From Balanoglossus misakiensis (Eukaryota; Hemichordata): a DNA stretch of 64,000 nucleotides. The stretch is taken from contig CM082579.2 in assembly GCA_040954595.2 (NCBI GenBank), positions 15,004,001 to 15,068,000 on the forward strand, read 5' to 3'. Under the pieces are notes generated by a model, which worked only from the letters and a program-made list of their open reading frames with translations, did not search any database and was not told the origin of the DNA. A program made the position numbers and the translations under genes. Below are positions 1 through 11,619 of the stretch, in pieces; within the stretch, counting starts at the first letter, position 1, and each line of letters begins with the position of its first letter.

Positions 1-789
1 AGGACTGTATGGCATTTATTGACATTTATAAGAATATGGACAGGGTATGATAGGGGGGGGGGGAATTATAAATTCCAAGGGGGTCATCAATTTTTTGTCA
101 TAGCTTTTTGGGGCCATAGAAAAAATAACCTAAAAAGTAGGAAATCCTACGTCCCCCTAAGCTTTCATTCTGGCCAACAACTTTTTATGAAGGCTTCTGC
201 AGTTGTTAAAAACAGATTGCCTGCTATGTTAGACTATCAATCTATAGAGGGGATGAAAAATGTCCTTTTGTCAAGTGTCTGGATTTTGATAACTTCAACA
301 GGTAAAAATATATTTGTAGATGTTTATCAAATTCGCTATGTCTGAAACAGTATGCTTGCAAATGTATTAATATAGTCAGATAATATGAATAGTGAAGATA
401 GCAAAACAAACAGGTTTATGCTTATAGCCATAACTTCTATTAGTGATGTACATGTTGTACTTAGCAAATAATTGTTATGATCAACTTGGTTTTTATTGCA
501 CAAGATCTTTTTATTGCATCCATGTTTCGTTTCATTCTGGATAATAGTCTGTCTAAATAAGTTAACAGGCTTGATGAGGGTTATTTTAAACAGTGTTCTC
601 AAAAAACCTGCAATGTCATGCCCTATATTTATAAAGTTGAGGAGAGGTTGTATTCCTAGCAGGATGTTGTAATCATTGGAGGACAAACCCTGCCAGTACC
701 AAAAGTTGCTGGGTGTTATAAATGTTTGAGTAACCCCCCCCCCCCCCTTCCCCAATTACACAATATATACTAAAACATTTTTACAACAT
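1..789. other. gene-free repeat-derived segment
   Basis: No credible gene was seen. The first bases resemble the stretch near 8283 (AGGACTGTATGG followed by TTGACAT), so the window probably opens inside the same dispersed repeat family that fills 0.8-1.9 kb. An 11-base G run (53-63) and a 14-base C run (734-747) are present. The short open frames here have no recognisable domain. Confidence 0.6.
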
Positions 790-879
790 CTTACTCAGTT
801 TACCCTTAGGAATATGCCTACCAAATCAATCTGGCATGCAGTTTTAAAGAAAAAAAAATGACCAAAAGTGGCAAAAATT

Positions 880-1893
880 GCTCAAAATTAAAATATGCAA
901 ATTTTTCAACAATTTGAACAAAACTTTGGTTACTCAGACAACCATTAGAAGCTTCATACTAAAATTCAAAGAATGAGGCCTATAACTTTAAGAAATGATG
1001 ATTTCTTTACCAATAATGTGGAATAATACAAAAAATGCATAAAAGATTTTTGGCATAAAAAATTAAAAATCGATCATATTAGCTCAAAACATACAGGACT
1101 GTTTGAGGTAGACATAAGGTACATGCATACTGATTTTCAAATGAATGTGACCAGTGGTTGTTGAGTTTGAGTTTTGACCAATTTCACATTTTCCTAGCTA
1201 ATTTGCATATTTTTGGCAATGACAGCTTCATTTGAACAAACTCCAATCTTCAGCCTGGCCTGCATCTACACACCAAATATCGAGGTCATATGCCCAGCGG
1301 TTTTCAAGTTTGTGATGTGGACGGACATACAGACATACATACATACATCCACCGATATCATAAGGTCCCATGGTAAAGCAAATGGGACCTTACAAAACTA
1401 TGATAACTCAGATCACCTATGAAGCTTCATACTAAATTTCAAATAAGTCAGCTGATCAATTCCAGAAAAGCAGATTTTCTACCGATAATGTGGAAAGAGA
1501 CAAAAAATACATAAAAAATCGAAAATTCACATTAGCTCACAACATATAGAACTGTGTGAGGTTAACATAACTTACAGGAATACCAATTTTCAATTTTGAA
1601 AGCAATTTGCTCAGTAGTTGTCGAGTTCCCGAGTTTGGACGAATTTGACACTTTCCCAGCTAATTTGCATATTTTGGCAATGACAACTTCATTTTGACAA
1701 CTCCCACTTAATGCCCTGCCTGCATCTCCACACTAAATATCAAGGTCACATGCCAGTGGTTTCCAAGTGTTTGATATTGATAGACATACAGACAAACATC
1801 CATACAGACATCCATATATACAGGTGCAACTGATCCCATAAGGTCCCATGGTATAAATACATATACCTGCACCAAATGGGACCTAATAATTCT
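880..1893 (+). repeat. tandem pair of ~480-bp units ending in a GGTCCCA/TGGGACC hairpin
   Basis: Two successive diverged units share the order: GAAGCTTCATACTAAA, an 'aatgtggaaa-aga-caaaaaa' stretch, 'ttagctcacaacata', 'gctaatttgcatatttt', a (ACAT/ACAG)n stretch, then AAGGTCCCATGGTA and an inverted AAATGGGACCT. The hairpin ends lie near 1361-1393 and 1839-1889. The architecture resembles a non-autonomous retroposon or MITE with a hairpin 3' end, but the family was not identified. Confidence 0.6.
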
Positions 1894-2580
1894 GATAAAA
1901 TGCCTACATAGTAAGTTTAAAAACCAATTGTACCTTCAACGTCCTTGGACAACAATGGCTAATATTACTTGCCAAGGGCGACTAGAATTTTGGGGGCCTG
2001 ATGCAATTCTGATACATGTACTTCATGATTTAGAGATATTGTGAAAATCCTGTCAACCGAATTACAGGGAAATCAGATTTTCCATGTAAAATCATATCAC
2101 CCAAAAATGTCAAGTGTCGAAAATAATTTTGAAACAAAAAGTCTACTCAAAATCATACCAAAATTTAAATTTTAAAGCAGTACGTTAGGCAAGCAATTTG
2201 AGAATGAAGAAACTTACAAAAAAATTATAAATTGAAAATAACTTACAAATGCCGTACACAAACTTACAATCACTACCATATTACTGTACAAGTTAAAAGG
2301 ACATTGTACCAGCAGAGACATTGCGATCGAGCAATCCCCAAGATATACATGACATGGTCTAATTACAAATATTGAATATGTAAAATAGGTACACAACACT
2401 TCCATTCTTTCAGTACAGTCAGCTGCTTGTTAACAATAGGCATGTAGCTATTTCATCAAATTTACAGCCCAAGTCATGCCTATACAATTCTCCCTTAAGC
2501 TACCCTAAGTGAGTGATGAAAATCTCATATGGTCGACAATTGATGGCCGATTTTTGCCATGTTAAAGAAATGGGAGTTCA

Positions 2581-3376
2581 TAAGGCTGCATTCACAAACA
2601 CCTCTGGAGAGGGGGGGGGGGGGGCAGGAGAATTGAGCGGGGGGGGATTTGAAAAATTGAAGGTATGTAAGGGGGGATTTGAAATAATTTAGGGACTGAA
2701 AGGGGGGACTTGAAAACTTTGACGACTAAATATTTATTTTGAGTCCACAAAAATGCAGTTTCGCGCCCTTTATTTTACACCCCCTCCCACACCCACCCCC
2801 CTCCATTCATCAACACCTTTCAATCATTAACTGGTTTATCTAGTGTCCCATGTCAGGGGACTTGCCCCCACCCCATGATAACTTTGAGCGGCGACGGTTA
2901 AATTTATCCTCCCCAACATACTGGTAGTTGAGTTAATTTGCTTTTGCGGGGTTCATAAAAATGCAGCTTTGAGCTCTGTATTTTATAAAATTTTCTTACG
3001 TGGGAGGGGGACACCCCTTCCCACACCCACCCCCTTCAATTCCCGGTTTACAATGTCTCCCAACACAGAATACAAATACTTAAAAAATAAAAACCATGTT
3101 CAGTTTTAATACCCACTGATGAGGGGAAACATCAGTTTCAAAGTCTTTTCATGGGAGCGCTGTTTTTCTTTTTTACAAGATAGATAAGTGATGTGTTTTG
3201 CTCTGTGAAAGAAAATGGGGGGGGGGGATTTTAAAATTTTGGCAGTTCAGAAGGGGGTGGGGGATTTGAAAATATTTCGGGTTGTGTACAGGGGGGGGGG
3301 GCATGTGAAAATTAGCAGTAAAAAAATTGAATTCTCCCCCCCCCCCCATCCAGAGGTGTTTGTGAATGGAGCCTAA
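2581..3376. mobile_element. Harbinger-like MITE with TAA target duplication
   Basis: The element body is 2584-3373 (790 bp), flanked by TAA at 2581-2583 and 3374-3376. The terminal inverted repeats begin GGCTGCATTCACAAACACCT on the left and GGCTCCATTCACAAACACCT on the right (reverse complement), and match at about 24 of 25 positions. The paralogous segment near 9885-9905 reads GTTCATAAGCTAAA, exactly the expected empty site with one TAA. A 3-bp TAA duplication is typical of PIF/Harbinger elements. The interior has long G runs and repeated GGGGGATTTGAAA words but no transposase, so it is non-autonomous. Confidence 0.88.
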
Positions 3377-3807
3377 GCTAAAGCTAAAGTGATAATGGGT
3401 CATAACAGACAAAATAACAAAATGTGAAAAACATTTAATGAGTTTAATATGCTAACTACGGAGACAGACATGTTTGACCAAAGCATGAAATACACAAAAT
3501 GTATCATTTCTTCCACCTCTTACTACAGTGGGTTGTAGACTTTTCGCCCAGAATGCAATGTGATTTGACCCCCTAGCGCAAAGTGAAAACCTATTTAAGG
3601 CAGCCAGAATTTTCTGCATAGTATGACGGAAACATTTGTAAAGTCATGGCTAGCGTGGGCTGGTAAGTTTATATGGGGCTCTCCATGATAACCAGTTGTG
3701 GCTTAATACCACCACCATAATTTTGAAAGGGCGACTTCACTATTTGATGGGAAAAAGTAGCCTTTACAAACAAGCTATGGAGCATGTATACAGCAAGTTG
3801 TGCTTAC

Positions 3808-3880
3808 CGGAAAGCGGTCTTGGATCAGGCCTGGGTATTCTCTTCCTCCTCCGGCATACGTTGAAATGCTGTGTTTAAGA
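3808..3880 (-). other. exon-like module B, copy 1
   Basis: On the minus strand this 73-base segment is preceded by TTTGATTCACAG (3' splice-like) and followed by GTAAGC (5' splice-like). One frame is fully open and reads ...ISTYAGGGREYPGLIQDRFP. The same module is at 10545-10617. The related module A (5058-5132, 11545-11619) shares both splice-like edges and flanks, but its middle is in the reverse orientation. It could be a duplicated exon of an unrecognised gene or a structured element inside a repeat. No protein family was recognised. Confidence 0.35.
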
Positions 3881-3990
3881 CTGTGAATCAAATATATGCT
3901 TATCAATTAGTAACCAATCAACCTTGCTTTAGAATTATTTGGGCCATACTAATTAGTGAAAATATGCAAAACATGGTATAATATAGGGTC

Positions 3991-4605
3991 AGACTGTGCT
4001 GCGATAATGTACGTGGAATACGAATCAGAGAAATCTGTAACAGCGATCTTGAAACTCCATTTACATCAGTACTGCAGTAAAGTGGTCCACATGGGTATAC
4101 CTCAAACATGGCAGTTAGGTGACAAGTGAAACTGACATCATATCTGTAAACGACAGGTGTACACACACTTTGACATCTACGTAACACTGTACAATGATTT
4201 CTTAATGTTTGTTGTGAAAATGAAACTTACATTTGATCCACCTCACTTTTCATACAACTGGTTAGCGCAAGAATGTAAATTGTTGGCAATTATAAAACAT
4301 TTATTTTACTATAGAAAAGTAAGCCTTTACATTTAAACTTTGAATATCAGTATACTAAAATGTTTCAAACGTGGCTGTCAGTATATCTCATGGCATGGTG
4401 GCAGAAGTACATGTTGTTACCAGGGAAGACACATTGAACATAGACAAGCGCACTAGTCGCTTGGTGATTTTTCATCTAGATTCTCAAAACTTTCTGTGCA
4501 TTTGGTAGCTTTGAGCAAGTTTCTGGTACTGAGCTGAGTTTCGAATTTGGAACTGGGCTGCTTTGGCTTTGATTACCATGGGCCAATATGATCTTATGCA
4601 CACAT
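3991..4605. other. copy-1-specific 0.6-kb segment
   Basis: The duplicated segments run together up to ATATAGGGTCAGA and again from TCCAGCCTGTTTGTG. Copy 2 joins them within a few bases at about 10728-10745, while copy 1 has about 600 extra bases. No clear terminal repeats or target duplication were seen, so this may be a deletion in copy 2. Nothing coding was recognised in it. Confidence 0.6.
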
Positions 4606-4832
4606 TTTTGAAAAAAACTCCAGCCTGTTTGTGTCGTGATCTATATTTTTCTTTGTGGCCTAAGGTATTGTTTTATTTCACTATAAACAACATTACTTTC
4701 CTTCATGTGTCTATATATAATAATAGATCTCTTAGCCAGTTTGATGAAGCATAGTGTTGGACTAGCACACTTTCAGCCAAAATTACGGTATCTCCCCGTG
4801 TATTGGTATGGGAGTAATTTCTAGCTATATGG

Positions 4833-4836
4833 TTAA
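4833..4836. other. empty TTAA target site of the 347-bp palindromic element
   Basis: Copy 1 reads GCTATATGGTTAAGGAAATG. Copy 2 reads GCTATATGG, TTAA, a 347-bp palindrome, TTAA, GGAAATG at 10952-11306. Copy 1 therefore preserves the pre-insertion site with a single TTAA. Confidence 0.9.
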
Positions 4837-5057
4837 GGAAATGCATCCAAATTTAATTTATGCTTCACATGAAGATTTGAACTTGACCATTTAATTCATG
4901 TCATCACGATCATATCACAGGCAACCGAGGCTAGAATTCGAAGGAAAAAAGTATTGATAACTGGAAGGTGTAAATTAGTTCGTAGACATACATTGTTTCC
5001 TATTGTTTCGGTTGTGCCACGCCCGATAGAAGCAAATATACAGCAAGTCATGCTTAC

Positions 5058-5132
5058 CATTGAGCGGTCTTAAACTCGCCCCCGACGAGGAAGAGAATCC
5101 CGAGTTGAAATGCAGACAATTTCAGGCAGCAT
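5058..5132 (-). other. exon-like module A, copy 1
   Basis: This 75-base segment has the same splice-like edges as module B: ATTCACAG before it and GTAAGC after it on the minus strand. The outer parts match module B directly (GCATTTCAAC near the start, AAGACCGC near the end). The central ~30 bases match B only as the reverse complement: 'gaggaagagaat' on the plus strand here against 'attctcttcctc' in B. The open frame of module B is not conserved. Confidence 0.35.
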
Positions 5133-5179
5133 CTGTGAATCAAATAGATATAGAAGTTAGTAACCAGTCATAGTAGCTC

Positions 5180-6540
5180 TAAGTTGGGTGTAAAAGTCTA
5201 AGTTGGGTGTACTAACTCTCCTTGTTAACAGTAACTTTCAAAGAAACTGAGCAATTGGTTAAAAAGATTTGCTATCCAAAAACAAAGAAATTTACAACAA
5301 ACTACCTAAATATTGACAACCAGAATTTAATCAAAGTTGCACATACATGTACATGTGTTATGAAATTGTTAACTAACTTCCAAAGCAATCAGGAACCAGA
5401 TATTAACTGAATATGCTCACGTGCAGTACTGTGATTGGTTGACAGAATAACAAGATTAGAAAAACCAGTTTTAAACCATTTTGGTTTATAGTGTATATGG
5501 TGTAAGGGTTGTGTGTTGCACCATTGTGAAATGTAAACATGTTTGTGGAATTGTTGCCTTGTCAATTTTTGTAAGGGGTTATGAGTCATGTACCCCATCC
5601 TGAACTGCATAAAAATAATAAGTCTATGGAATTCTAAAACTCTTTGATCAAAAATGGCAAGAAATATACCAAAAAGTATGAATATTTCACCAGATTTCAA
5701 CAAATCTGATTTCTGTTCATGCCTAAGAACCTCTTTAACAAGTTTCAATAAGGTAGACATTTTGGCAAACAACAGGAAATTCAGACAAATCTGACTGATA
5801 TCACATATATGAATTCCCATTCAAAGTTTCCAACCAATTGGACTTGTGGTATTACCGAAGACTATTTGGCCAAACCCTGCAGAAATTCCCAAAAAATACA
5901 ATTATGCAAATTTCATTACAATTTGATCATATCTGACTGAGATCACCCCTAGAAACCCAAATACAAAGTATCAAAACAATTGCACCTACATTTCACAGGA
6001 TTGGATTTTTTGGCAAAAACAGGAAATATTGCCCAAAAATGCATTTTTGCAAATTTCACCACCGTTTGCACAAATGTGATTCAGGTAAGCCCTATGAACC
6101 TCCATACCAAGTTTCCAATCAATTGGACATGTAATTTCAGAGAAAAATTTGTTTTAACAAAACTGCAGAAAATTCCCCCAAAAATTCATAAAAAATAGGA
6201 AACGCCAGATACTGACTCCACCTGAACAAAATCATACGAGGTCTTCCCAAAGTACTTGCACACCAATGCACGCCAATTTTTAACTTAATCTGATCCACTG
6301 TTATTAAGTTTTTCAATTTTGACTATTTGAACATTTTTCCAGTTAATACCAGTATGCATTTTTTCGCAATAACAATTTCTATGTACACACTAAATATCAG
6401 TAGTTTCAAGTTTTTGATGTTGATGGACATACACATACATACATCAATACATTAAGACGAAACTGATCCATTCACAAAATACATAATTCTGTATGAGGCA
6501 CACATACAGACGTACATAGCCGACGGACACCAACTTATGC
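5180..6540 (+). repeat. diverged ~145-bp tandem units and retroposon-like tail
   Basis: From about 5560 to 6200, words such as 'tttccaa-caattgga', 'ggcaaaa-caggaaat' and 'tgcaaatttca' recur every ~140-150 bases. Related units occur at 7740-8060 and 790-900. The segment ends near 6400-6540 with (ACAT)n-like sequence and 'acagacgtacatagccgac', similar in style to the tail at 7600-7729. No gene was recognised. Confidence 0.5.
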
Positions 6541-7600
6541 TATAAGCTGACATTTATATACATGTTAGCCAAAAACCAAAATCAACCTCAAAATAGACAT
6601 TAAAATATATTGCACCACCATGAGAAGACAAATTCATTTTTTGACAAATTTTCTGGGGCGTCATTGATATAGCATGGCATATTGTCAAAGTACGTAGGCT
6701 CTGTGATAAGATTCCATACACACAAAATGGTAACCTTGGAAGTCCAGCTGACGTAGTTATGCAATGGCGTCTCGTGTATTCCGTCGCCAAAAAATCATCG
6801 TAAACTAATTGATAGTCGGGGTCACAATTCAAGACGACTTTCTCTAAATTCTTTATGAATGGATTAAATCGAAATCGAAATGTTGACGTATGACGTACGG
6901 AATGAGATCTGAACAGACATTCAATGTTATCATTCTCGCTCGATCACATATTGGGTAGGCCATCTAGCAATCGCTATATAGTATTGGCGATAACAGACTG
7001 TCTATAAACACACAAAACGGATTTTACTGTTGAGTGTGATCAACCGCCATGTTATTTTTCTCTGAACAATAGACAAATAGAAAGCCTGGTGACATTTTGA
7101 GATTGACTGCGTGAGGACCACAATATGCGTGAATCATTTACGGTTTGTCTTGATGAATGGGTCACGTCATAGTCATAACGCGGATTCGGCTGCACGCCAA
7201 CTATCCGCCATATTGTCTCCACTAACTTACTCGTAAGTAGTTTCAAACTTCATTTGAAAAGAGTATTCGTCTGACGGTCCTGTAGATTAACAATTTACGC
7301 TCTATGAAGCAACTAAACAACGTTAGCTTCCTTGTGGATTCACGTAGGGAAGTTATTCGTAACGACGGGTACAGCGTCTGAGCATGGACAGAACCACGGC
7401 AATATCGCCAGGAATGTCTCATTTCACAGCGCCCTCAAACAGTCGATCTCCTCAAACTATCGTTTCCACTGGTCATATATGCAGCATTAACGAAAGCTCT
7501 CATAGACAACCATGTAATAGAAAAATTAAAACTTTAATAACTTCATTAATATCAAAGTCACACCCACCAAAACCTTTCCAGTTCTTGCCATATGATATCT
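6541..7600. other. gene-free interval with two YY1-like motifs
   Basis: No supported gene. The base composition is more CpG-containing than the flanks. CCGCCATGTT at 7044-7053 and CCGCCATATT at 7205-7214 fit the YY1 consensus CCGCCATNTT, a motif common at metazoan promoters. This could mark an unannotated promoter or the 5' part of a repeat, and no adjacent coding exon could be tied to it. Confidence 0.3.
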
Positions 7601-7729
7601 GAACCTGTGTACTAAATTTGGTTGAAATCGGTTCAGCGGTTCTTGAGATATCGGGTATACAGACAGACACACACATACACAGACATCGCTAAACTATAAG
7701 CTCACGTGATTTTCAGGTGAGCTAAAAAT
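7600..7729 (+). mobile_element. non-LTR retroposon-type 3' tail with hairpin
   Basis: The sequence runs 'aaatttggttgaaatcggtt', 'cagcggttcttgagatatcg', (ACAGACAC)n-like repeats, then the hairpin AGCTCACGTGA / AGGTGAGCT at 7699-7723. This order is seen in many invertebrate SINE and RTE-like tails. The 5' limit cannot be set by eye. Confidence 0.5.
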
Positions 7730-8014
7730 TGGGTTACCCCTAGGAATATTCCTACCATATTTCAAAGCCATCAAAAAAGCAGTTTCAAAGAAAAACCACA
7801 TTTGTTCAAAAGTGGCAAAAACACAAATATGCAAACATCTCTATAATTGTACACCATCTTACTTCAATCACTACAAGGAACATTCCTGCCAAAATTCAAA
7901 GCAATCTGACAAGGGTTTGAACGGTTTAACAGAAAACAGTTTTTGACAAAGATTGCAAAAAATATCCCCAATAACACAAGCACGCAGTTTTAACCATTTT
8001 TATGACATGTTCCT
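7730..8014 (+). repeat. diverged tandem units before duplication copy 2
   Basis: Two 'gggttacccc-aggaat-t-cctacca' phrases (about 7732 and 8015) and an intermediate 'caaggaacattcctgcca' (about 7875) mark ~140-bp diverged units. These belong to the family at 5.5-6.2 kb and 0.79-0.9 kb. Confidence 0.5.
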
Positions 8015-8059
8015 TGGGTTACCCCTGGGAATCTGCCTACCAAATTGCAAAGCATTCTG

Positions 8060-9075
8060 ACCATAATTGGCAAAATTGCTCAAAATTATAAATATGCCTA
8101 TTTTACAACAATCTGAACAAAAAATATGGTAACTCGGACCACCCATAGGAAGCTTCATACTAAATTTCGAAGGAGTCGGACTATCGCTTTCAGAAGTGAA
8201 GATTTTTTTTTACCAATAATGTGGAAAAAGACAAAAAAAATTAATAAACATTAGAAAATTCATAATATTAGCTCACAACATACAGGACTGTATGGGGTTC
8301 ATTGACATACCAATCTGACCAGTGGTTGTCAAGTTTCTGACTTTTGACCAATTTCACATTTACACAGGTAATATTTTGGCAATGACAATTTCATTTGAAC
8401 AAAATCCCATCTACAGCCCCGCCTGCATCTACACACTAAATATGGAAGTGATATGCCCAGCGGTTTTCATCCATTCACTCATACATACAAATGCAACTGA
8501 TTCCATAAGGTCCCAATCGTATATATGTACATAAACCAAATGGGACCTAAAAATTGCTCCAAAATTATAAATACGCAATTTTTGGCAACAATTTAAACAA
8601 AACTATGGTTGGTAACTCAGATCACCTATGAAGCTTCATAATAAATTTCAAACAAGTCAGCTGATCAATTCCAGAAAAGTAGGTTTTTACCGACAATGTG
8701 GAAAGAGACAAAAAAAATGCTTAAAAATAGAAAATTCACATTATTAGCTCACAACATGTAGAATTGTGAGAGGATACCATAAGGTACATGCATACCAATT
8801 ATCAATTTTGAAAGCAATTTGCCCAGTAGTTGTTGAGTTCCCAAGTTTTGACGAATTTGACACTTTCCCAGCTAATTTGCATATTTTGGCAATGACAACT
8901 TCACTTAGACAAACTCCCATCTACTGCCCCGTCTGCACATTAAATATCAAGGTGAAATGCCAGTAGTTTCCAAATGTTTGATGTTGATGGACATACAAAC
9001 ATCCATACATACAGGTGCAACTGATCCCGTAAGGTACCATGGTATAAATACATATACCAAATGGGACCTAATAAT
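8060..9075 (+). repeat. second tandem pair of the ~480-bp hairpin-ended units
   Basis: This is the copy-2 counterpart of 880-1893. Hairpin ends lie near 8505-8547 (AAGGTCCCA / TGGGACCT) and 9031-9069. The second pair is about 520 bases apart, a little longer than in copy 1. Confidence 0.55.
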
Positions 9076-10192
9076 TCTGATAAAATGCGTACAGACGTAC
9101 ATACATACAAGTCAGCAATAAGGAGACGGGATAGTGGGCTGGCACTGAGTGTCTATTTCTATTGCAAATTATAAACATGCAGCAAGTGTAAAAACCACAT
9201 GTACCTTCAACGTCCTTGGACAACACATTTTTGTAACTTTCCCAGATCAATGGCTAATATTACTTGCCAAAGGCGACTAGAATTTTGGGGGCCTGATGCA
9301 AGTCTGATACATGTACTTCATGATTTAGAGATATGATGAAAATCCTGTCAACCGAATTACAGGGAAATCAGATTTTCCATGTAAAATCATATCACCCAAA
9401 AGTGTCAAAAATAATTTTGAAACAAAAAGTCTACTCAAAATCATACCAAAATTTAAATGTTAATGCAGTACGTTAGGCAAGCAATTTGAGAATGAAGAAA
9501 CTTACAAAATAATTTATAAATTGTAAATAATTTACAAATGCCGCACACAAACTTACAATTACTACCATATTACTGAACATGTTAAAAGGACATTGTACCA
9601 GCAGAGACATTGTGATCGAGCAATCCCCAAGATATACATGACATGGTCTAATTACAAATATTGAATATGTAAAATATGTACACAACACTTCCAGTCTTAC
9701 AGTACAGTCAGCTGCTTGTGAACAATAGTCATGTAGCTATTTCATCAAATTTACAGCCCAAGTCTTGCCTATACAATTCTCCCTACTTTAAACACGTTTT
9801 AAGCTACCCTAAATGAGTGATGAAAATCTCATACGGTCGATAATTTCAAGATGGCCGATTTTTGCCATGTTAAAGAAATGGGAGTTCATAAGCTAAAATG
9901 ATGATGGGTCATTCTTGAACTTTTTAACAGAAAAAATAGCAAAAGTGAAAAAAAGTTTAATATGCTAACTACCGAGACAGAAATGTTTGACCGAAGGAAG
10001 TCATGAAATACAGTAAACATATCATTTCTTCTATCTCTTACTACAGTTGGTTATGGACTTTCCGCCCAGAATGCAATGAGATTTGACACCTAGCGCAAAG
10101 TGAAAAACCTATTTAAGGCAGCCAGAATTTTCTGCATAGTATGACGGAAACATTTGTAAAGTCATGGCTAGCATGGGTTGGCAGGTTTATGG

Positions 10193-10425
10193 GACCCGCT
10201 CAGGTTCCCTCGAATAACACATAATGCATGATTGGTGACTGATTATTGTTTATTTGTTGATTTTGTCACATTTTCAGAAAAATCCCTATCAATCAGTCAT
10301 ATTTGTTTGGCCTTGCTATACAGCGCAATATGAATCTTGTTGACTGAAATTGTTGAGGATAGTGGTACATAAAGGTTACCAATTGGAAAATATTAAAATG
10401 ATTATTAGTGGTGTCCAACTCTTCA
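10193..10425. other. copy-2-specific ~230-bp segment
   Basis: Copy 1 passes directly from GTAAGTTTATATGGGG to CTCTCCATGATAACC (about 3663-3692). Copy 2 has about 230 additional bases between the equivalent points. No terminal repeats or target duplication could be defined, so insertion and deletion cannot be told apart. Confidence 0.5.
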
Positions 10426-10544
10426 TGATAACCAGTTGTGGCTTGCCACCACCATAATTTTAAAAGGGTGACTTCACTATTTGATGGGAAAAGGTAGCAT
10501 TTACAAACAAGCTATGGAGCATGTATACAGCAAGGTGTGCTTAC

Positions 10545-10617
10545 CGGAAAGCGGTCTTGGATCAGGCCTAGGTATTCTCTTCCTCCTCCGGCATACGTTG
10601 AAATGCTGTGTTTAAGA
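10545..10617 (-). other. exon-like module B, copy 2
   Basis: Near-identical copy of 3808-3880 in the duplicated segment, with the same CAG and GTAAGC edges. One frame is still open over the full 73 bases. Confidence 0.35.
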
Positions 10618-10951
10618 CTGTGAATCAAATATATGCAAATATTAATTAGTAACCAATCAACCTTGCTTTAGAATTATGTGGGCCATACAAATTAGTGAAA
10701 ATATGCAAAACATGGTATAATATAGGGTCAGAAAAAATTTCCAGCCTGTTTGTGTCATGATTTACATTTTTCTTTCTGGCCTAAAGTATTGTTTTATTTC
10801 ACTCTAAACAACATTACTTTCCTTCATGCGTCTAATATAATAACAGATCTCTTAGCCAGTTTGATTAAGCATAGTGTTGGACTAGCACACGTTCAGCCAA
10901 AGTTAAAGTATCTCCCTGTGTATTGATATGGGAGTAATTTTAGCTATATGG

Positions 10952-11306
10952 TTAAAGGGACAAAGTCTCTCTGTCGCTGTCCTTTTTCCATTAATTATGT
11001 TTGATACAAGACACTGTTTATGTCAATGTACATTTGGATATATAGTGAATAAATGATCAACCACACAAAACTTCCATCCCGCTTGTATGATATGAGAGTA
11101 AAAACTCGCCCAAAATGAATAAATGGTAAAGAACGATTATTCATTTTGGCGAGTATTTTTACTCTCGTGTCTACAAGTGGGACGGAAGTTGTGTGTGGCT
11201 GAACGTTCATTCACTATATATCTACATGTAGAATAACAAACGGTGTCTTGTATCAAATATAATTAATGGAAAAAAGGGCAGCGAGAGAGAGACTTTGTCC
11301 CTTTAA
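10952..11306. mobile_element. 347-bp palindromic TTAA element, copy A
   Basis: The body is 10956-11302 with TTAA at 10952-10955 and 11303-11306. It is an almost complete palindrome: AGGGACAAAGTCTCTCT at one end and its complement at the other. Inverted inner blocks include GTTTGATACAAGACAC and AGTAAAAACTCGCCCAAAA. The TTAA duplication points to a piggyBac-type mechanism, and there is no coding capacity. The empty site is at 4833-4836. Related copies are at 32045-32372 and 33002-33300. Confidence 0.9.
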
Positions 11307-11544
11307 GGAAATGCATCCACATTTATTTTATGCTCCACGTGAAGATTTGAACTTGTGAGTTGTCCATCTAATTCATGACATCACGATCATATCACAAGCA
11401 ATCGAGGCCAGAATTCGAAGGGGAAAAAACAGGTACATTGTATTGAAAGCTGGAATATGTAAATTAGTTCGTAGACATACATTTCTTCCTATTGTTTCGG
11501 TTGCAACACCCGATAAAAGCAAATATAAAGCAAGTCATGCTTAC

Positions 11545-11619
11545 CATTGAGCGGTCTTAAACTCGCCCCGGACAAGGAAGAGAATCCCGAGTTGAAACGC
11601 AGACAGTTTCAGGCAGCAT
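11545..11619 (-). other. exon-like module A, copy 2
   Basis: Copy-2 counterpart of 5058-5132 with identical splice-like edges. A few substitutions separate the two copies. Confidence 0.35.

Larger units (their letters stand above)
790..5175 (+). repeat. segmental duplication, copy 1
   Basis: This segment is collinear with about 8015-11665 on the same strand. Shared blocks include 1390-1500 with 8600-8710, 1930-2580 with 9230-9890, 3540-3980 with 10040-10730, and 4605-5170 with 10740-11660. Copy 1 alone carries the MITE at 2584-3373 and about 600 bases at 3991-4605. Many scattered substitutions and small indels show that the duplication is not recent. No protein-coding gene was recognised inside it. 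Confidence 0.85.

Noticed and set aside
3780-3890. snRNA or spliced-leader gene, because of GCTTACC and conserved flanks
   Set aside because: No match to remembered U1, U2, U4, U5, U6, U7 or U11/U12 core motifs, and no Sm site or promoter pattern was seen.
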